Below are positions 56,701 through 64,000 of a stretch of 64,000 nucleotides of DNA, one piece after another. Numbering within the stretch: position 1 is the first letter of the stretch; every line of letters starts with the position of its first letter. Location of the stretch: the NCBI RefSeq assembly GCF_000003815.2, contig NC_049980.1:948344-1012343 (forward strand). Reading direction: 5' to 3'. Position numbers and translations under genes: made by a program. The notes below the pieces were generated by a model. That model had not been told where the DNA came from. It searched no databases and saw only the letters and a program-made list of their open reading frames with translations. The stretch comes from Branchiostoma floridae (Eukaryota > Chordata > Leptocardii > Amphioxiformes > Branchiostomatidae).

Positions 56701-58088
56701 AATTTTGAAATCCTGCCCCCCTGAAACGCCAGTTTTTTTGGCTATTATAGAAAACTAAGTGAAATTACATTTCTATCAGTAAAAAATGTGTTTGAGGTTG
56801 ACACGTCACATCCCCCAGCCATGATGCATATTTTTTACGAAGTCGATGACCGAAGGTGAATAGAGTGGCAAAGGAGATCCGGCTAAATTTTGAAATCTTG
56901 ACCCTCTATAAAACGATATTTTGTGCATTTTGATGGGCAAATTTCTATTAGCAAAACAGATCTTTGAGGTTGACACACATCCCCAACATATTTTCAGAAT
57001 TTCGAGTTCCAAAGGCGCGAGGCGGCACAAGGAGGACCATGGAAATTTTGAAATCTTGACCCTCTAAAATGATATTTCCTGCATTCTGATGGGCAAATTT
57101 TGCTGGCAGACTAAGCTAACTTCAATGACATTTCTATTTGCAAAAAAAAGAAGATTTTTGAGGGTATATACCATATTTTTACCATGTCGATGACCGAAGG
57201 TGAAAGGAGTCGCAAGTGAGGTCCGGCGAAATTTTGAAATCTTGATCCTCTGAAACGCAATTTCCTGTGTTTTGAAGGACTAAATTTGCTGGTAGACTAA
57301 GTTTCGACTTACGAAATTTGGGAGGCCAGCTACGATTTACGGGTAATTTTTAGGCTTAATTACGCTTTACGTGAAATTTTTAGGCTAGATTACGCCTTAC
57401 GTGAAATACACTGGCTACGCTTTACGGTAAATTTTCCATCCTCACTACGAATTACGTGAAATAAAATAGCTTACCCTACGAATTACGGGAATTAAAAAGG
57501 CCTGCCTACGCCTTACGGAAAAGAGCATGCAGACCCTCTTTACTTGGAGGTAAAAGACGGTGAATCCCCAGCCTCCACTATATAATAATAATCATCTGGT
57601 GTATTTTGCCAGCCAGTAGGTACCCCAAGTATGAGTAATGAGGCTGTTTAACGTGGTCGAGGCACCTCCTCGAGCACGGGACCCCCGTTTTACGTCCCTC
57701 CCGGAAGACGATTTCGTGGAAAACTTCGTGAGGCTACAGCAATCCGGACGTCCTTGGTTGGTCCCCCATCCATGCACTATCCGGACCGCGCGTTGCTTAA
57801 CTTCCGAGATCGAGGGATCGGGTGTACCAACGCGCCACGCGGCCGTAGCTTATATATGTACTAAACCAGATTGATAACGGTCCACTGGTTCACTCACCGT
57901 ACGGCCTACCAGCGTTGTCCTGATGTTTGTCGACATACTGGTCATCCCAATGTGAACATAATGTACAAAGAATGTTTTCATTCAACCAATAGGGCAAACG
58001 GCTTACCTGTGTCGTTTGTCTGTTGCGCAGTGACGGTAGAGGTAGCCCCGAGAACGGTGCCGACAAGGAGAAACATCGCCCAAGCCAT
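43978..58088 (-). CDS. Ionotropic glutamate receptor subunit, partial model (4 exons visible)
   Basis: Exons on -: 58088-58007 (signal peptide), 51781-51599 (S1), 46334-46218 (S1 end), 44721-43978 (M1, pore, M3, S2). S1 has YEGVHKDLLTELMDIIGYDF and GNWVGMVGEIIRG, then LTIASVRETVIDFS, where the Arg that binds the ligand carboxylate is kept. M1 is VWFMVMASFLITGIVLFVII. The pore is SLWICFSAMSWQGVDYSPRS. S2 keeps the acidic ligand contact (VAFITESAM) and KPCD. Odd: the near-invariant SYTANLAAF gating motif at the end of M3 is replaced by LCTGAIVGIF, and Trp sits where most subunits have Gln/Arg/Asn. No amino-terminal domain exon was seen. One S1 exon (phase 1 to 0) and the M4/C-terminal exon are missing from the model. 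Lancelet-expanded iGluR classes are a likely home. Confidence 0.82.
44903..45235. mobile_element. Two adjacent pogo-like miniature elements
   Basis: 'aagccgcttaattgca', 'gccagtgcattccgtgcaattgtccgaatggtgca' and 'agctggactgcaccaccacgggat' repeat twice in tandem. The internal junction reads ggcttccattgTACAGTAGAAGCC, i.e. inverted ends meeting at a TA. Relatives are at 15225-15345 and 63745-63870. Confidence 0.6.
45242..45432 (+). pseudogene. LINE C-terminal remnant with (GAACTA)n tail
   Basis: Reads TIPEWNGLSAHIVDSPSLDT then FKNRL, matching the end of L2/CR1-type reverse transcriptase ORFs (W-N-x-L-P-x-x-V-x-x-A-x-S-x-x-x-F-K). It ends in a GAACTA microsatellite, as such LINEs do. Confidence 0.7.
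45490..45545 (+). repeat. Decayed copy of hammerhead-like repeat
   Basis: Shares 'aaccagtcagaattgccct', ACCGAAACGTCTG and AATAAAAC with the 27858 copy, but the CTGANGA core and stem II are destroyed. Another decayed copy is at 46050-46110. Confidence 0.5.
46218..46334 (-). CDS. Glutamate receptor exon: end of S1
   Basis: 39 codons, acceptor TTTTCACAG, donor GAG|GTCTGA. DMALGLTIASVRETVIDFSN carries the ligand-binding Arg; it ends EIMVKKPGGE just before M1. Confidence 0.88.
46376..47000. repeat. Palindromic AAGCGCTT block cluster 2
   Basis: At least ten blocks of the form TATCC(C/T)A(A/G)AAGCGCTT(C/T)T(A/G)GGATA, mixed with GGATATCCAGAACACGT..AAGCGAAGGAGCGCATTC-type blocks. It lies 5' of the S1-end exon on the receptor strand. 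Confidence 0.85.
47455..47830. repeat. Palindromic AAGCGCTT block cluster 3
   Basis: Same two block types as cluster 2, in new combinations, e.g. GGATATCCTAGAAGCGCTTT followed by TAGGATAGAAGCACATTTTGG. Confidence 0.85.
48600..48737. repeat. Palindromic AAGCGCTT block cluster 4
   Basis: Blocks TATCCTAAAAGCGCTTTT/AGGATA and TATCCCAGAAGTGCTTCT in the same glutamate-receptor intron. Confidence 0.85.
49049..49300 (+). mobile_element. pogo-like miniature element, one clear end
   Basis: Starts TA|CAGTCAAACCTGCCCAAGCG and shares 'gaccacctggccattacgaccg' and 'cccgaaaattttccccattgacgtaagca' with 55104-55429. The right terminal repeat is not evident. Confidence 0.55.
49301..51598. other. Receptor intron, no further feature
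   Basis: AT-rich intron sequence without recognisable exons or strong repeats. A 51-bp segment near 51420 ('gataactagcgcgat') recurs near 55318. Confidence 0.45.
51599..51781 (-). CDS. Glutamate receptor exon: S1 ligand-binding lobe
   Basis: 61 codons, phase 0 at both ends, acceptor CCCTTCAG, donor GGG|GTAAGG. Encodes YPGFLYKKEDGTYEGVHKDL through GNWVGMVGEIIRG, the classic S1 segment. Confidence 0.88.
51860..52060. repeat. Foldback hairpin
   Basis: 'cagtgactactttttaaacacacgtatgtacctttcgatggctatcagtcc' and its near-exact inverted complement ending 'cagtagtcactg' surround a ~70-bp centre with GTTCTCACAACTCTCGCGAGAAC. A young miniature foldback. Confidence 0.75.
52910..52972 (+). mobile_element. 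hAT-like element end fragment
   Basis: 'ctttggacctggaccgtacc' and TACCGGTACCCACCCATAG match the end of the 41497 and 54301 elements. Confidence 0.55.
53065..53314. mobile_element. Miniature inverted-repeat element, copy 2
   Basis: Terminal 'ggtggactctcactgcacttggggcaccggtgcggcactgcgggg' is mirrored by 'ccccgcagtgccgccccggtgccccaagtgcagtgagagtctacc'. Same family as 18309-18584. Confidence 0.75.
54301..54765 (+). mobile_element. hAT-like miniature element, copy 2, with 8-bp target duplication
   Basis: TIRs TAGGGGTGGGTACCGGTAC and (reverse complement of right) TAGGGGTGGGCACTGGTCC, flanked by GTTGAAAG at 54293-54300 and 54766-54773. 8-bp duplications and (T/C)AGGGGTGGG termini are hAT hallmarks. 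Non-autonomous. Confidence 0.85.
55104..55429. mobile_element. pogo-like miniature element with TA duplication
   Basis: Ends CAGTCTAACCTGCCCAAGCG and (reverse complement) CAGTCAAACCTGCCTGAGAC, flanked by TA at 55102-55103 and 55430-55431. 326 bp, no coding capacity. Same terminal family as 4777-11145. Confidence 0.8.
55455..56020 (+). repeat. Dispersed ~260-bp repeat, copy 1, interrupted by a TTAA element
   Basis: 'gccagtgggttctcaattttgagtgagattatgaggc', 'tcgaggcatctcctcgga' and 'cgtccattccgaaagacaactt' match the uninterrupted copy at 57594-57860. The interruption is exactly 55570-55868. Confidence 0.7.
55570..55868. mobile_element. 299-bp TTAA miniature element
   Basis: TIRs GCTAAGGACACCACCCGCCG and (reverse complement) GCTTAGGGCACCACCCGCCG, flanked by TTAA at 55566-55569 and 55869-55872. 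The empty site in the related repeat at 57690 reads cgttttacgtcc. piggyBac- or Kolobok-type by target site. Confidence 0.82.
56189..56322. mobile_element. Small element with TAGTCTGGATATCAGACCCC ends
   Basis: Left TAGTCTGGATATCAGACCCC pairs with right (reverse complement) TAGCCAGGATACCAGACCCC. 'agcccgatct' is mirrored by 'agatcggact'. No clear flanking duplication. Confidence 0.6.
56331..57538. mobile_element. 1.2-kb element with 13-bp TIRs, 6-bp TSD and subterminal repeats
   Basis: Perfect TIR GAGGGTCTGCATG / CATGCAGACCCTC, flanked by TTTACT at 56325-56330 and 57539-57544. Each end carries an array of short repeats (AACGCTTTACGCTAAATT at the left; inverted TACGCTTTACGTGAAATTTT at the right). 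The core has ~165-bp repeats with 'aaattttgaaatcttgaccctct'. A relic with the same AAGCGTTA-type motifs is at 60455-60650. Superfamily not recognised. Confidence 0.75.
57594..57860 (+). repeat. Dispersed ~260-bp repeat, copy 2 (uninterrupted)
   Basis: Parallel to 55455-56020 without the TTAA element: 'gccagccagtaggtaccccaagtatgag', 'gaggcacctcctcgagcacgggacc', 'cgtccctcccggaagacgatt'. Confidence 0.7.
58007..58088 (-). CDS. Glutamate receptor exon: initiator Met and signal peptide
   Basis: MAWAMFLLVGTVLGATSTVT followed by AQQTNDT, then donor ACAG|GTAAGC (phase 1). A textbook signal peptide with likely cleavage after the TVTA region. Linked to the receptor by strand, position and character; the exon between it and S1 was not found, so the link is inferred. 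Confidence 0.6.
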
Positions 58089-58372
58089 GTTGTCCGTTGA
58101 GCACTGTCTCAAATTCTCTTTCTATCCGCTGTGTCTCTCTGTCAGTACGTGCCACACCTCAGGCACACCTCAAGGACAAGGGTGACCTGGATTCCTGGAG
58201 TCAATAAGAGGGCAGTACCAAAAACAGTGCCTCAAAGATAGGGGTGTTTTGGTGAACGGAGCCTTTCTATTTTCCGATGTCATAAGCTTTGAAAAGACTT
58301 TGTATTTTCCCTTTTCCCTTAGCATTGGAAGGTAGCGAAAACTCTGCTTTAAATTTCTTACCAGGAATTTAT

Positions 58373-58450
58373 TAGCCTGGTTACCAAACCCCAGCCCGAT
58401 CTCAAGTATCCCAACACGAAAGATATATCTTGAGGCCTGGAATCCAGGCT
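58373..58450. mobile_element. 78-bp miniature element with 9-10-bp target duplication
   Basis: TAGCCTGG...CCAGGCT, flanked by identical AGGAATTTAT at 58363-58372 and 58451-58460. Same termini as 12375-13421. It sits upstream of the glutamate-receptor signal-peptide exon. Confidence 0.8.
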
Positions 58451-58719
58451 AGGAATTTATGTGCTTGCTATTCATTTTCGAACCAACCTCTGTCACCCCT
58501 ACGTTTCTGTGTGGATTCTCCCCCCAAGAATCGCACTGAAAAAAACGGTAGTCTCTACCAGACTCCGGCCAGGCCTTATCGGCCAAGTTAGCAATAAAAG
58601 CCTAGTAGGAGTTAACTGGCCTAGGAGTGAACTGACCGGCCGACGACTGCAAAAGACTATTAAACCGAAATCCAATGGCAACTTTAATATAATTATTTGG
58701 CCAAATTCTTTTCTTCTTC

Positions 58720-58945
58720 TTTTATCCAGCTGACACGTCTGCTTAGTGATAGCTGCATAGACTGCAAAAGACTGAGACTGAAATCTAATGGGAACTTATT
58801 TGTCCAAATTATTCAATTTTTTCATCCAGCTGACACGTCTGCTTAGTGATAGCTGCATAGACTGCAAAAGACTGAGACTGAAATCTAGTGGCAACTTATT
58901 TGTCCAAATTATTCAATTTTTTCATCCAGCTGACACGTCTGCTTG
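58720..58945 (+). repeat. ~100-bp tandem repeat, 2.5 copies
   Basis: 'catccagctgacacgtctgcttagtgatagctgcatagactgcaaaagactgagactgaaatct' recurs at about 58727, 58825 and 58923; earlier partial at 58645. Confidence 0.85.
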
Positions 58946-59671
58946 GAGACTAGAAAGGAGTATAGGGTCTCGTTCCGGTATTACTCCGCCGGTGGGCACT
59001 CAGAAGTATTCCCTCCGAAATATGAATGGGGCCCCAAAATCGTGTGTTTATGTAGATGAGAAATTGCCTTTTATCGCTCCCATGTCATATCGAAGGATTT
59101 GAGATGAAAGTTTGTGTATTTCTGACAGGATCGGGTGGAAAAAGTTTCGGCATTCGGGCGATTCTCGGACGTGTACGTTTGTTTGTCCTGAGTAATGTGG
59201 TCAGCGGGTCACTGAAGAAAGCCCCACTTTCTGGATAGTATTTATGTGCAGTTATAGATGTTATAAAAATCGATTGTCCGGTCAGATTTTGGAAACAATT
59301 TTTTTTAATGATTACTGGATATGTGATCTTGAAATAGAAATTAAAACGTCTCCGGCCGAACTGTTTCTTTATTGGATTTTCGCCCATTAAAGTTGCATAA
59401 TTAAGCATTGTTGTAAAGGGGACGGCATAAGTCCGGTATGAGACCATAACCGGCCAAAGGGAGTCAAACGGGCACCGGACATGCCGGAGCTGGCTTTACT
59501 CCTTGGCCAGCTTTGAAACTATCTTTAAGGCACCGTAGGGTCTGCTTGGAGACGAAGAAAAAAAGCTGCAAAGCACAATTTGTAAGACATACCAGTTGTA
59601 GTGGGAGGTTCACTGGCCCTGTCAGCCCCAGCACGGGTAGCATGAGTTGAACAGAAACCAGCCGGGGCATA

Positions 59672-59878
59672 CTGTAAATGCAAAAATGTTCTCGGTGGAT
59701 TAATGTTCGCCGTTTTCGTGGTGATCACTTCACCGCGAACTTAAAACTACCGCGAACAGTTTTCATTATGGTATTAGACTGCAGCCGCCGGTGTTACCGC
59801 GAACTTGAATCCACCGCGAAAAGTCATTTTACCCGCTACCGCGAAATTTAATCCCCTCGAAACTAAATGCATTTACAG
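59672..59878. mobile_element. Tc1/mariner-type miniature element, copy 1
   Basis: CTGTAAATGCA...TGCATTTACAG ends with TA at 59670-59671 and 59879-59880. The interior has repeated 'ccaccgcgaa' and 'taccgcgaa'. Confidence 0.8.
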
Positions 59879-60454
59879 TATCACACGGGGACAGCCCGAA
59901 AGTCTTGACAAGAAAGTGAAGAGAAATGCCCGGTAGATCACTGACATCTTAAGACATTTTCCAAGATGGCCATCTAAGATAAGAACCGCTGGCTGTTATC
60001 TTCTATCCAAGATATTGCGGCTACTTCAAGTAGTTCTGTGCCTGGCCTCTCTTGGAACAAAGATTATTACGTTTGTTGTATATAGTAGTTCTTCGCAAAG
60101 CAAACATCTAAGGCCGCATATATTAAATTTTATGGATTTTATGGCATCAGCGTGCTCATTTATTTCATTTTGAAAGAAAAAAAGCACAGATGTTGAAAAA
60201 AAGATGGTGAACATGACGAGAAAGTAAAGTTTCTTGCGAAAGACGAATAAAGTCGAAACAGGTAGAATACCGTCGTCTCTGGGCTGTCCTTTTCCCAAGT
60301 TACTAATGATGACTAGAAAGTACCAAAATATGAAAATATATCGTGTTATAGCCTTGATTGTATTTGTAGCAGTAACACTAGTGAAGGACATGTAGCTATG
60401 ACCGTAGTTGTAGGAGTAGAAGTAGAACTAGTGCCAGCGAGAGATTGCGTAAAG

Positions 60455-60650
60455 AGGGCATGCATGCCTTTTTCCGTTAAGCGTTATATAATTACGAGCC
60501 ATTTTGATTCGCCGTTAATCGTTACCGACCCGCTCTAATTCAACGTTAAGCGTTATCGGTATATTCTCCGTGAAGCGTTATTGGTCGTTTTAATTCATCC
60601 CGAATTCACCGTTAAGCGTTACCAAGAAATCCTTCGTAACAAGTTACACC
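60455..60650 (+). repeat. Relic with TAAGCGTTA repeats
   Basis: Five or six 'ccgttaagcgttat'-like units behind GCATGCATGCC, resembling one end of the 56331-57538 element. Confidence 0.5.
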
Positions 60651-61244
60651 CACGAAGTCAAATGCCGGATAGAGCCCCTGAAATCTGTAAACACAGGCTA
60701 GGATGATTCTCATGACCTCTCGGTACGTGCTGATCGGTTCAAGTCGCCCTATACACGCTGGGATTGGGCGACATCTGTCGAACTTACCCGTGAATTACGG
60801 CGTCCACTGTCAACGCGATCACCCAGGGAACTGTGATGGTGTCAAGGTCGTACCAGCGGCCTGTCAATCATCGCTTTTTAATTAGCATACCCAGGTGTCC
60901 TGTCCAACCTTCTGGAAGCTCCTAATGCAAGTAGCAGAAGATCGTATCGAAAACTGGCAACTTTGGAGTATATCCGGCCTAGGAGTGTGCATTGTACGAT
61001 CACATTGTACAGAAAGGGTCATGATATGCATGCTGGCCCACTTTACGTATAGAGGATCTCTTGAAACTTCTTCTAGCATAAATTAACTGCCTCTCCACGA
61101 AGCTGTCGGTTTTCTGATCACAGATACGGCTCAACAGAAGACTCGGAAAGAGACGAAAAATGGTGTACCTTACACACGGGGCACTGACCGGTCATAAACC
61201 ATGTACGCGGATAACTTTATAGCTAAAGAGGTCGTAGTTCACGA

Positions 61245-61469
61245 GAAAGAGAATCGGAGAGATGGGGGCTGGGGGAGAGAGGCTGACTGAGAAAGAGATA
61301 GAGAGACTGAGAGAGAAAGAGAGAGAGACTGAGAGAGATTGGCCGAGATAGAGTCCCAGAAGAGAGACAGAAAGAGAGCCTGAGAGGGGGGTGAGGGGGA
61401 GAGGCTGACTGAGAGAGAGAGAAAGCGGATACTAAGGGAGAGACAGAGAAGCGGAATCGGAGAGAGGCT

Positions 61470-61502
<33 letters not shown>

Positions 61503-61505
61503 ATG
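61245..61505 (+). repeat. Purine-rich (GAGA)n tract
   Basis: Low complexity GAGAGA with GGAGAGGCTGA interruptions. Confidence 0.9.
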
Positions 61506-61904
61506 AGAGAACCAAGAGAGATAATAGACTGCCAGATAAACCAAAGAAAAGAGAGCCTGAGAGAAAGATGACGCCAACCTTTTGTAGACTACTAGCTTCC
61601 AAACAAGTCATTGTAAACTCTAGATAGCTGCATTCCACAGTTTTATATTACAAGCTTTTGACATACGTCCACGTCGATGTTTGAATTCTCTTGATTGTCG
61701 GTGTTCTAAAGTTACAATCCGCCAAAGTCGTCTCAGTCCTCCAAATTAGATAGCGAGGTTACTGAGTACCTTGGGTGTTGTCTTGATAACATCGAGAGTA
61801 ACTTTTTCAGCCTGGAATTGTAATCCTCGGTGACATGAATCTCTGTGCCACAGATATCTACGGCCTGAAACAAGTTGTTCCACATGCCACATGAGGTGAT
61901 AACC

Positions 61905-62428
61905 AACGTCTTTATTCCCGTGATGCTTTATAATGCCGGGACGTGGGGACTCACCGAGCAGCTGGCATACATGATCGACACATAGCACCGAAAACAACTC
62001 CGACGTTTCACAGGTCACTTCCACAGTTCCACCCCAACCACATTAGTAACAGTAAGCTGTACAGCAAGTGCCAAGCATCACCGTTACAAAATGCAGTCCA
62101 CCGTCGTAGATGGTTCCTCTTCGGCCACATTCTCCGTATGCCACTGGACTCGCCGCCACAAAAGATCCTAAACGTCGCGTTCAGTAAGAAGCTCCAACCA
62201 AGGCTAGGAAGGCCACGTGAAGGCCTCCTCAGTAGTCTGGTAGACGACTGTAAGCTACATCTTAACCAGAACATTAGACTTGAGACTCAGGTGTTAAGAT
62301 ATCTAAGGGAAACAGCAGCAAACAGAAGACGATGGGAAGAATTGTACAAAGATCTAGACGTACACTGATTTGGTTACCGATGACAATCTATAACTAAGAA
62401 CAGTTATTATTATTATTATTATTATTTA
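61905..62428 (+). pseudogene. Decayed LINE C terminus with (TTA)n tail
   Basis: Reads MLYNAGTWGLTEQLAYMIDT, stop, then LRRFTG, then RRRWFLFGHILRMP, LGRPRE and NRRRWEELY. The pattern Y-x-x-x-T-W-x-L-T, F-G-H-x-L-R-M, G-R-P, R-R-x-W is the tail of RTE/CR1-like reverse transcriptases. It ends with a TTA microsatellite at 62403-62428. Confidence 0.8.
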
Positions 62429-62935
62429 TTCCAATTTTACCAAATATTTCTCACATGTACACATCGAGTTCCTGTTCACATTCCTCTGAACGGGTTCATT
62501 TTCATTGTAGTTAATAGCTACAAAAAAAAACATCGGAACAAATTCTAACCACATGTGCGTAACAGGTAATCAACTGATAATGTTCTCTTTGTGGACTTCC
62601 CAGAAACCGGGCAAACAGTGTCACATGAGGACTATGTGTTGCACGAGCGCGGATGTCATCCACATAACTGAATCAACCTGGCCTTAGTTTGGGTTTCGTC
62701 ATAGCTTTGAATAGTAGTCTCTACCAGACTCTGGTTCGCTGGAAAAACCGTAGAAATGGAACAAATGGAGGAGTAAGAGAGCCGGAGGAGTGTAGCCGGT
62801 CAGGGAACAGCGCGCGTTGGCTACACTTCTCTGGTTCTCTGGCACGGCCGACTTACTCCTCTATTTGTTTAATTTCTACATTTTTTTTCCAGCGACCCGG
62901 AGTTTGGTAGAGACTATACCAAGTTTGCCGGGCCG

Positions 62936-63557
62936 AAACTTGAACCCTAAGTTACACTCGCAGTCTTAACTCACCAACCTAGCAGGTGCCGTGACAGGCG
63001 GTCTAAGTAGCTAGCGGTTGCGCCTAAACAGGGCGCGTATGCTTAAGAATATCTCGAGAAGTATGTATCCGATTAAATTGCGGTTTCCATCCTTCGATTT
63101 CTTACTATGCGACCTTTCTAACTATACCAAGTGTGCCGGGCCGGAACTTGAACCCTAAGCTACAATCGCAGTCCAAAACTCACCACCCTAGCAGGTGCCG
63201 TGACAGGCGGTCTTTGAAAAAATTAGCTAAAGGTTACGCCTAAACAGGGCGCGTATACTCAAGAATACTGTCAATGCAGAAACTTTCGCGGTGGATTAAT
63301 GGTGTGCCAGGCGGTGGCCACTTTACCGCGAATTTAAAACCACCGCGAACATTTTTCTATAACAGTAAGAGACTACAGTGCATGGTGCTACCGCGAAATT
63401 AAAACCACCGCGAAAAGTCCATTTTCCCGGCCCGCTACCGCGAAATTAAATCTCCGCGAATTTAAATGCATTTACAGTAACTCGACAAGGATGTATCCGA
63501 TTAAATTGCGGTTTCCATCCTTCGATTCCTTACTATGCGACCTTTCTAACCATTACT
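62936..63557 (-). repeat. Direct duplication of a tRNA-like SINE, second copy interrupted
   Basis: Unit 1 (62936-63122) and unit 2 (63137-63267 plus 63478-63557) share 'gccgggccgaaacttgaaccctaag', 'agcaggtgccgtgacaggcggtct', 'cgcctaaacagggcgcgtat' and 'tatccgattaaattgcggtttccatccttcgat'. On -, GGTTCAAGTTCC fits a Pol III B box. Unit 2 is split by the element 63268-63477. Confidence 0.7.
63268..63477. mobile_element. Tc1/mariner-type miniature element, copy 2
   Basis: CTGTCAATGCA...TGCATTTACAG with TA at 63266-63267 and 63478-63479. Same family as 59672-59878. Unit 1 of the surrounding duplication shows the empty site aagaaTAtctcgag. Confidence 0.82.
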
Positions 63558-63744
63558 AGAGACTAATAGCTTAGACTGTTTGGATGTATGAAAATTCTTT
63601 GAGTTGATCATAATTCTAATTCTTACTCCAAGTTCAAATGTACATCATGTAACGACGACATATGACATGTGTAAAGCATGTAACGTTAGACGTATTTCTT
63701 CTTTTTTTTCAATTTAGCGTTAAATGAAAATAAAAAAAACAGCA

Positions 63745-63870
63745 GACGCCGTTTAATTGCAATACAAGGCCTATTTGCCAGTGAATTCCGTGCAATTATC
63801 CGGCTGGTGCAATAATGCGAAGGCCGCACCGGTTTGGGATTTTGGGATTCCCTGCAGTTAACAGATTAGT
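63745..63870 (+). repeat. Relative of the 44903-45235 miniature elements
   Basis: 'gccgtttaattgcaatac', 'gccagtgaattccgtgcaattatccggctggtgca' and 'ggtttgggattttgggattccctgca' match that family. Confidence 0.6.
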
Positions 63871-64000
63871 GTGACAACGATTGATATAGTTCCGTCACAA
63901 GTTGCCACGCTTCTTTTTCGATCAGTCAAATCTGGAACGAAAGTCATTCTGCTTGCAAATTCCGTCTTTGTAATCATCCATGGTGGAAAGTCACATTTTG

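Larger units (their letters stand above)
58100..64000. other. Upstream flank of the glutamate receptor, no gene recognised
   Basis: Apart from the listed repeats I see no coding exon. Open frames at 60026-60391 (-) and 61239-61577 (-, GA/CT microsatellite) lack family resemblance. Confidence 0.5.

Noticed and set aside
57885-57975. Candidate missing S1 exon of the glutamate receptor on -
   Set aside because: It has a possible acceptor and a donor (ACG|GTGAGT), but in the phase required by the signal-peptide exon it hits TAG.
60026-60391. A 121-codon hydrophobic frame on -
   Set aside because: AT-rich Phe/Ile/Leu content without motif, splice context or neighbours supporting a gene.

Overview
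The window is animal nuclear DNA, most likely from a lancelet (Branchiostoma). It has short GT-AG exons separated by repeat-packed introns, two recognisable animal channel or receptor genes (a BK-channel beta-like subunit and an ionotropic glutamate receptor), a very dense and diverse load of small DNA transposons, and three runs of N. The genus is an inference from overall character; no search was run.

Three protein genes can be assembled exon by exon. (1) On the + strand, 1402-20560, ten exons join with matching splice phases into one 721-residue protein. It has a CitE/CLYBL-type lyase domain followed by two hotdog (MaoC/HTD2-like) domains. This is the most interesting object here: it looks like consecutive steps of itaconate/citramalate CoA-ester breakdown (hydratase plus citramalyl-CoA lyase) fused in one animal polypeptide. 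(2) On the + strand, 32003-39581, four exons encode a complete 230-residue two-pass membrane protein of the KCNMB family. (3) On the - strand, 58088-43978, four exons encode much of an ionotropic glutamate receptor: signal peptide, S1, and M1-pore-M3-S2. Its gating motif is unusual. At least one S1 exon and the M4 exon were not found.

The rest is mobile DNA. Intron 3 of the fusion gene (3958-14954) holds a nested stack: a foldback element (4309-14564) interrupted by a pogo-like TA-flanked element (4777-11145), itself interrupted by an L1/Tx1-type LINE (about 5097-10369). The other arm of the foldback preserves the uninterrupted site, so the insertion order can be read directly. 20.6-32 kb is intergenic: a duplicated CRE/TATA promoter-like module, a GC-rich ~52-bp minisatellite, and hammerhead-ribozyme-like motifs. 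KCNMB intron 3 carries a ~300-bp satellite with a perfect hairpin in each unit. The glutamate-receptor introns carry several hundred bases of palindromic blocks built around AAGCGCTT. 52-64 kb is a mosaic of hAT, TTAA-type, Tc1/mariner-type and 9-bp-TSD miniature elements plus decayed LINE tails.

The three genes show no functional link to one another; they are ordinary neighbours in an animal genome.
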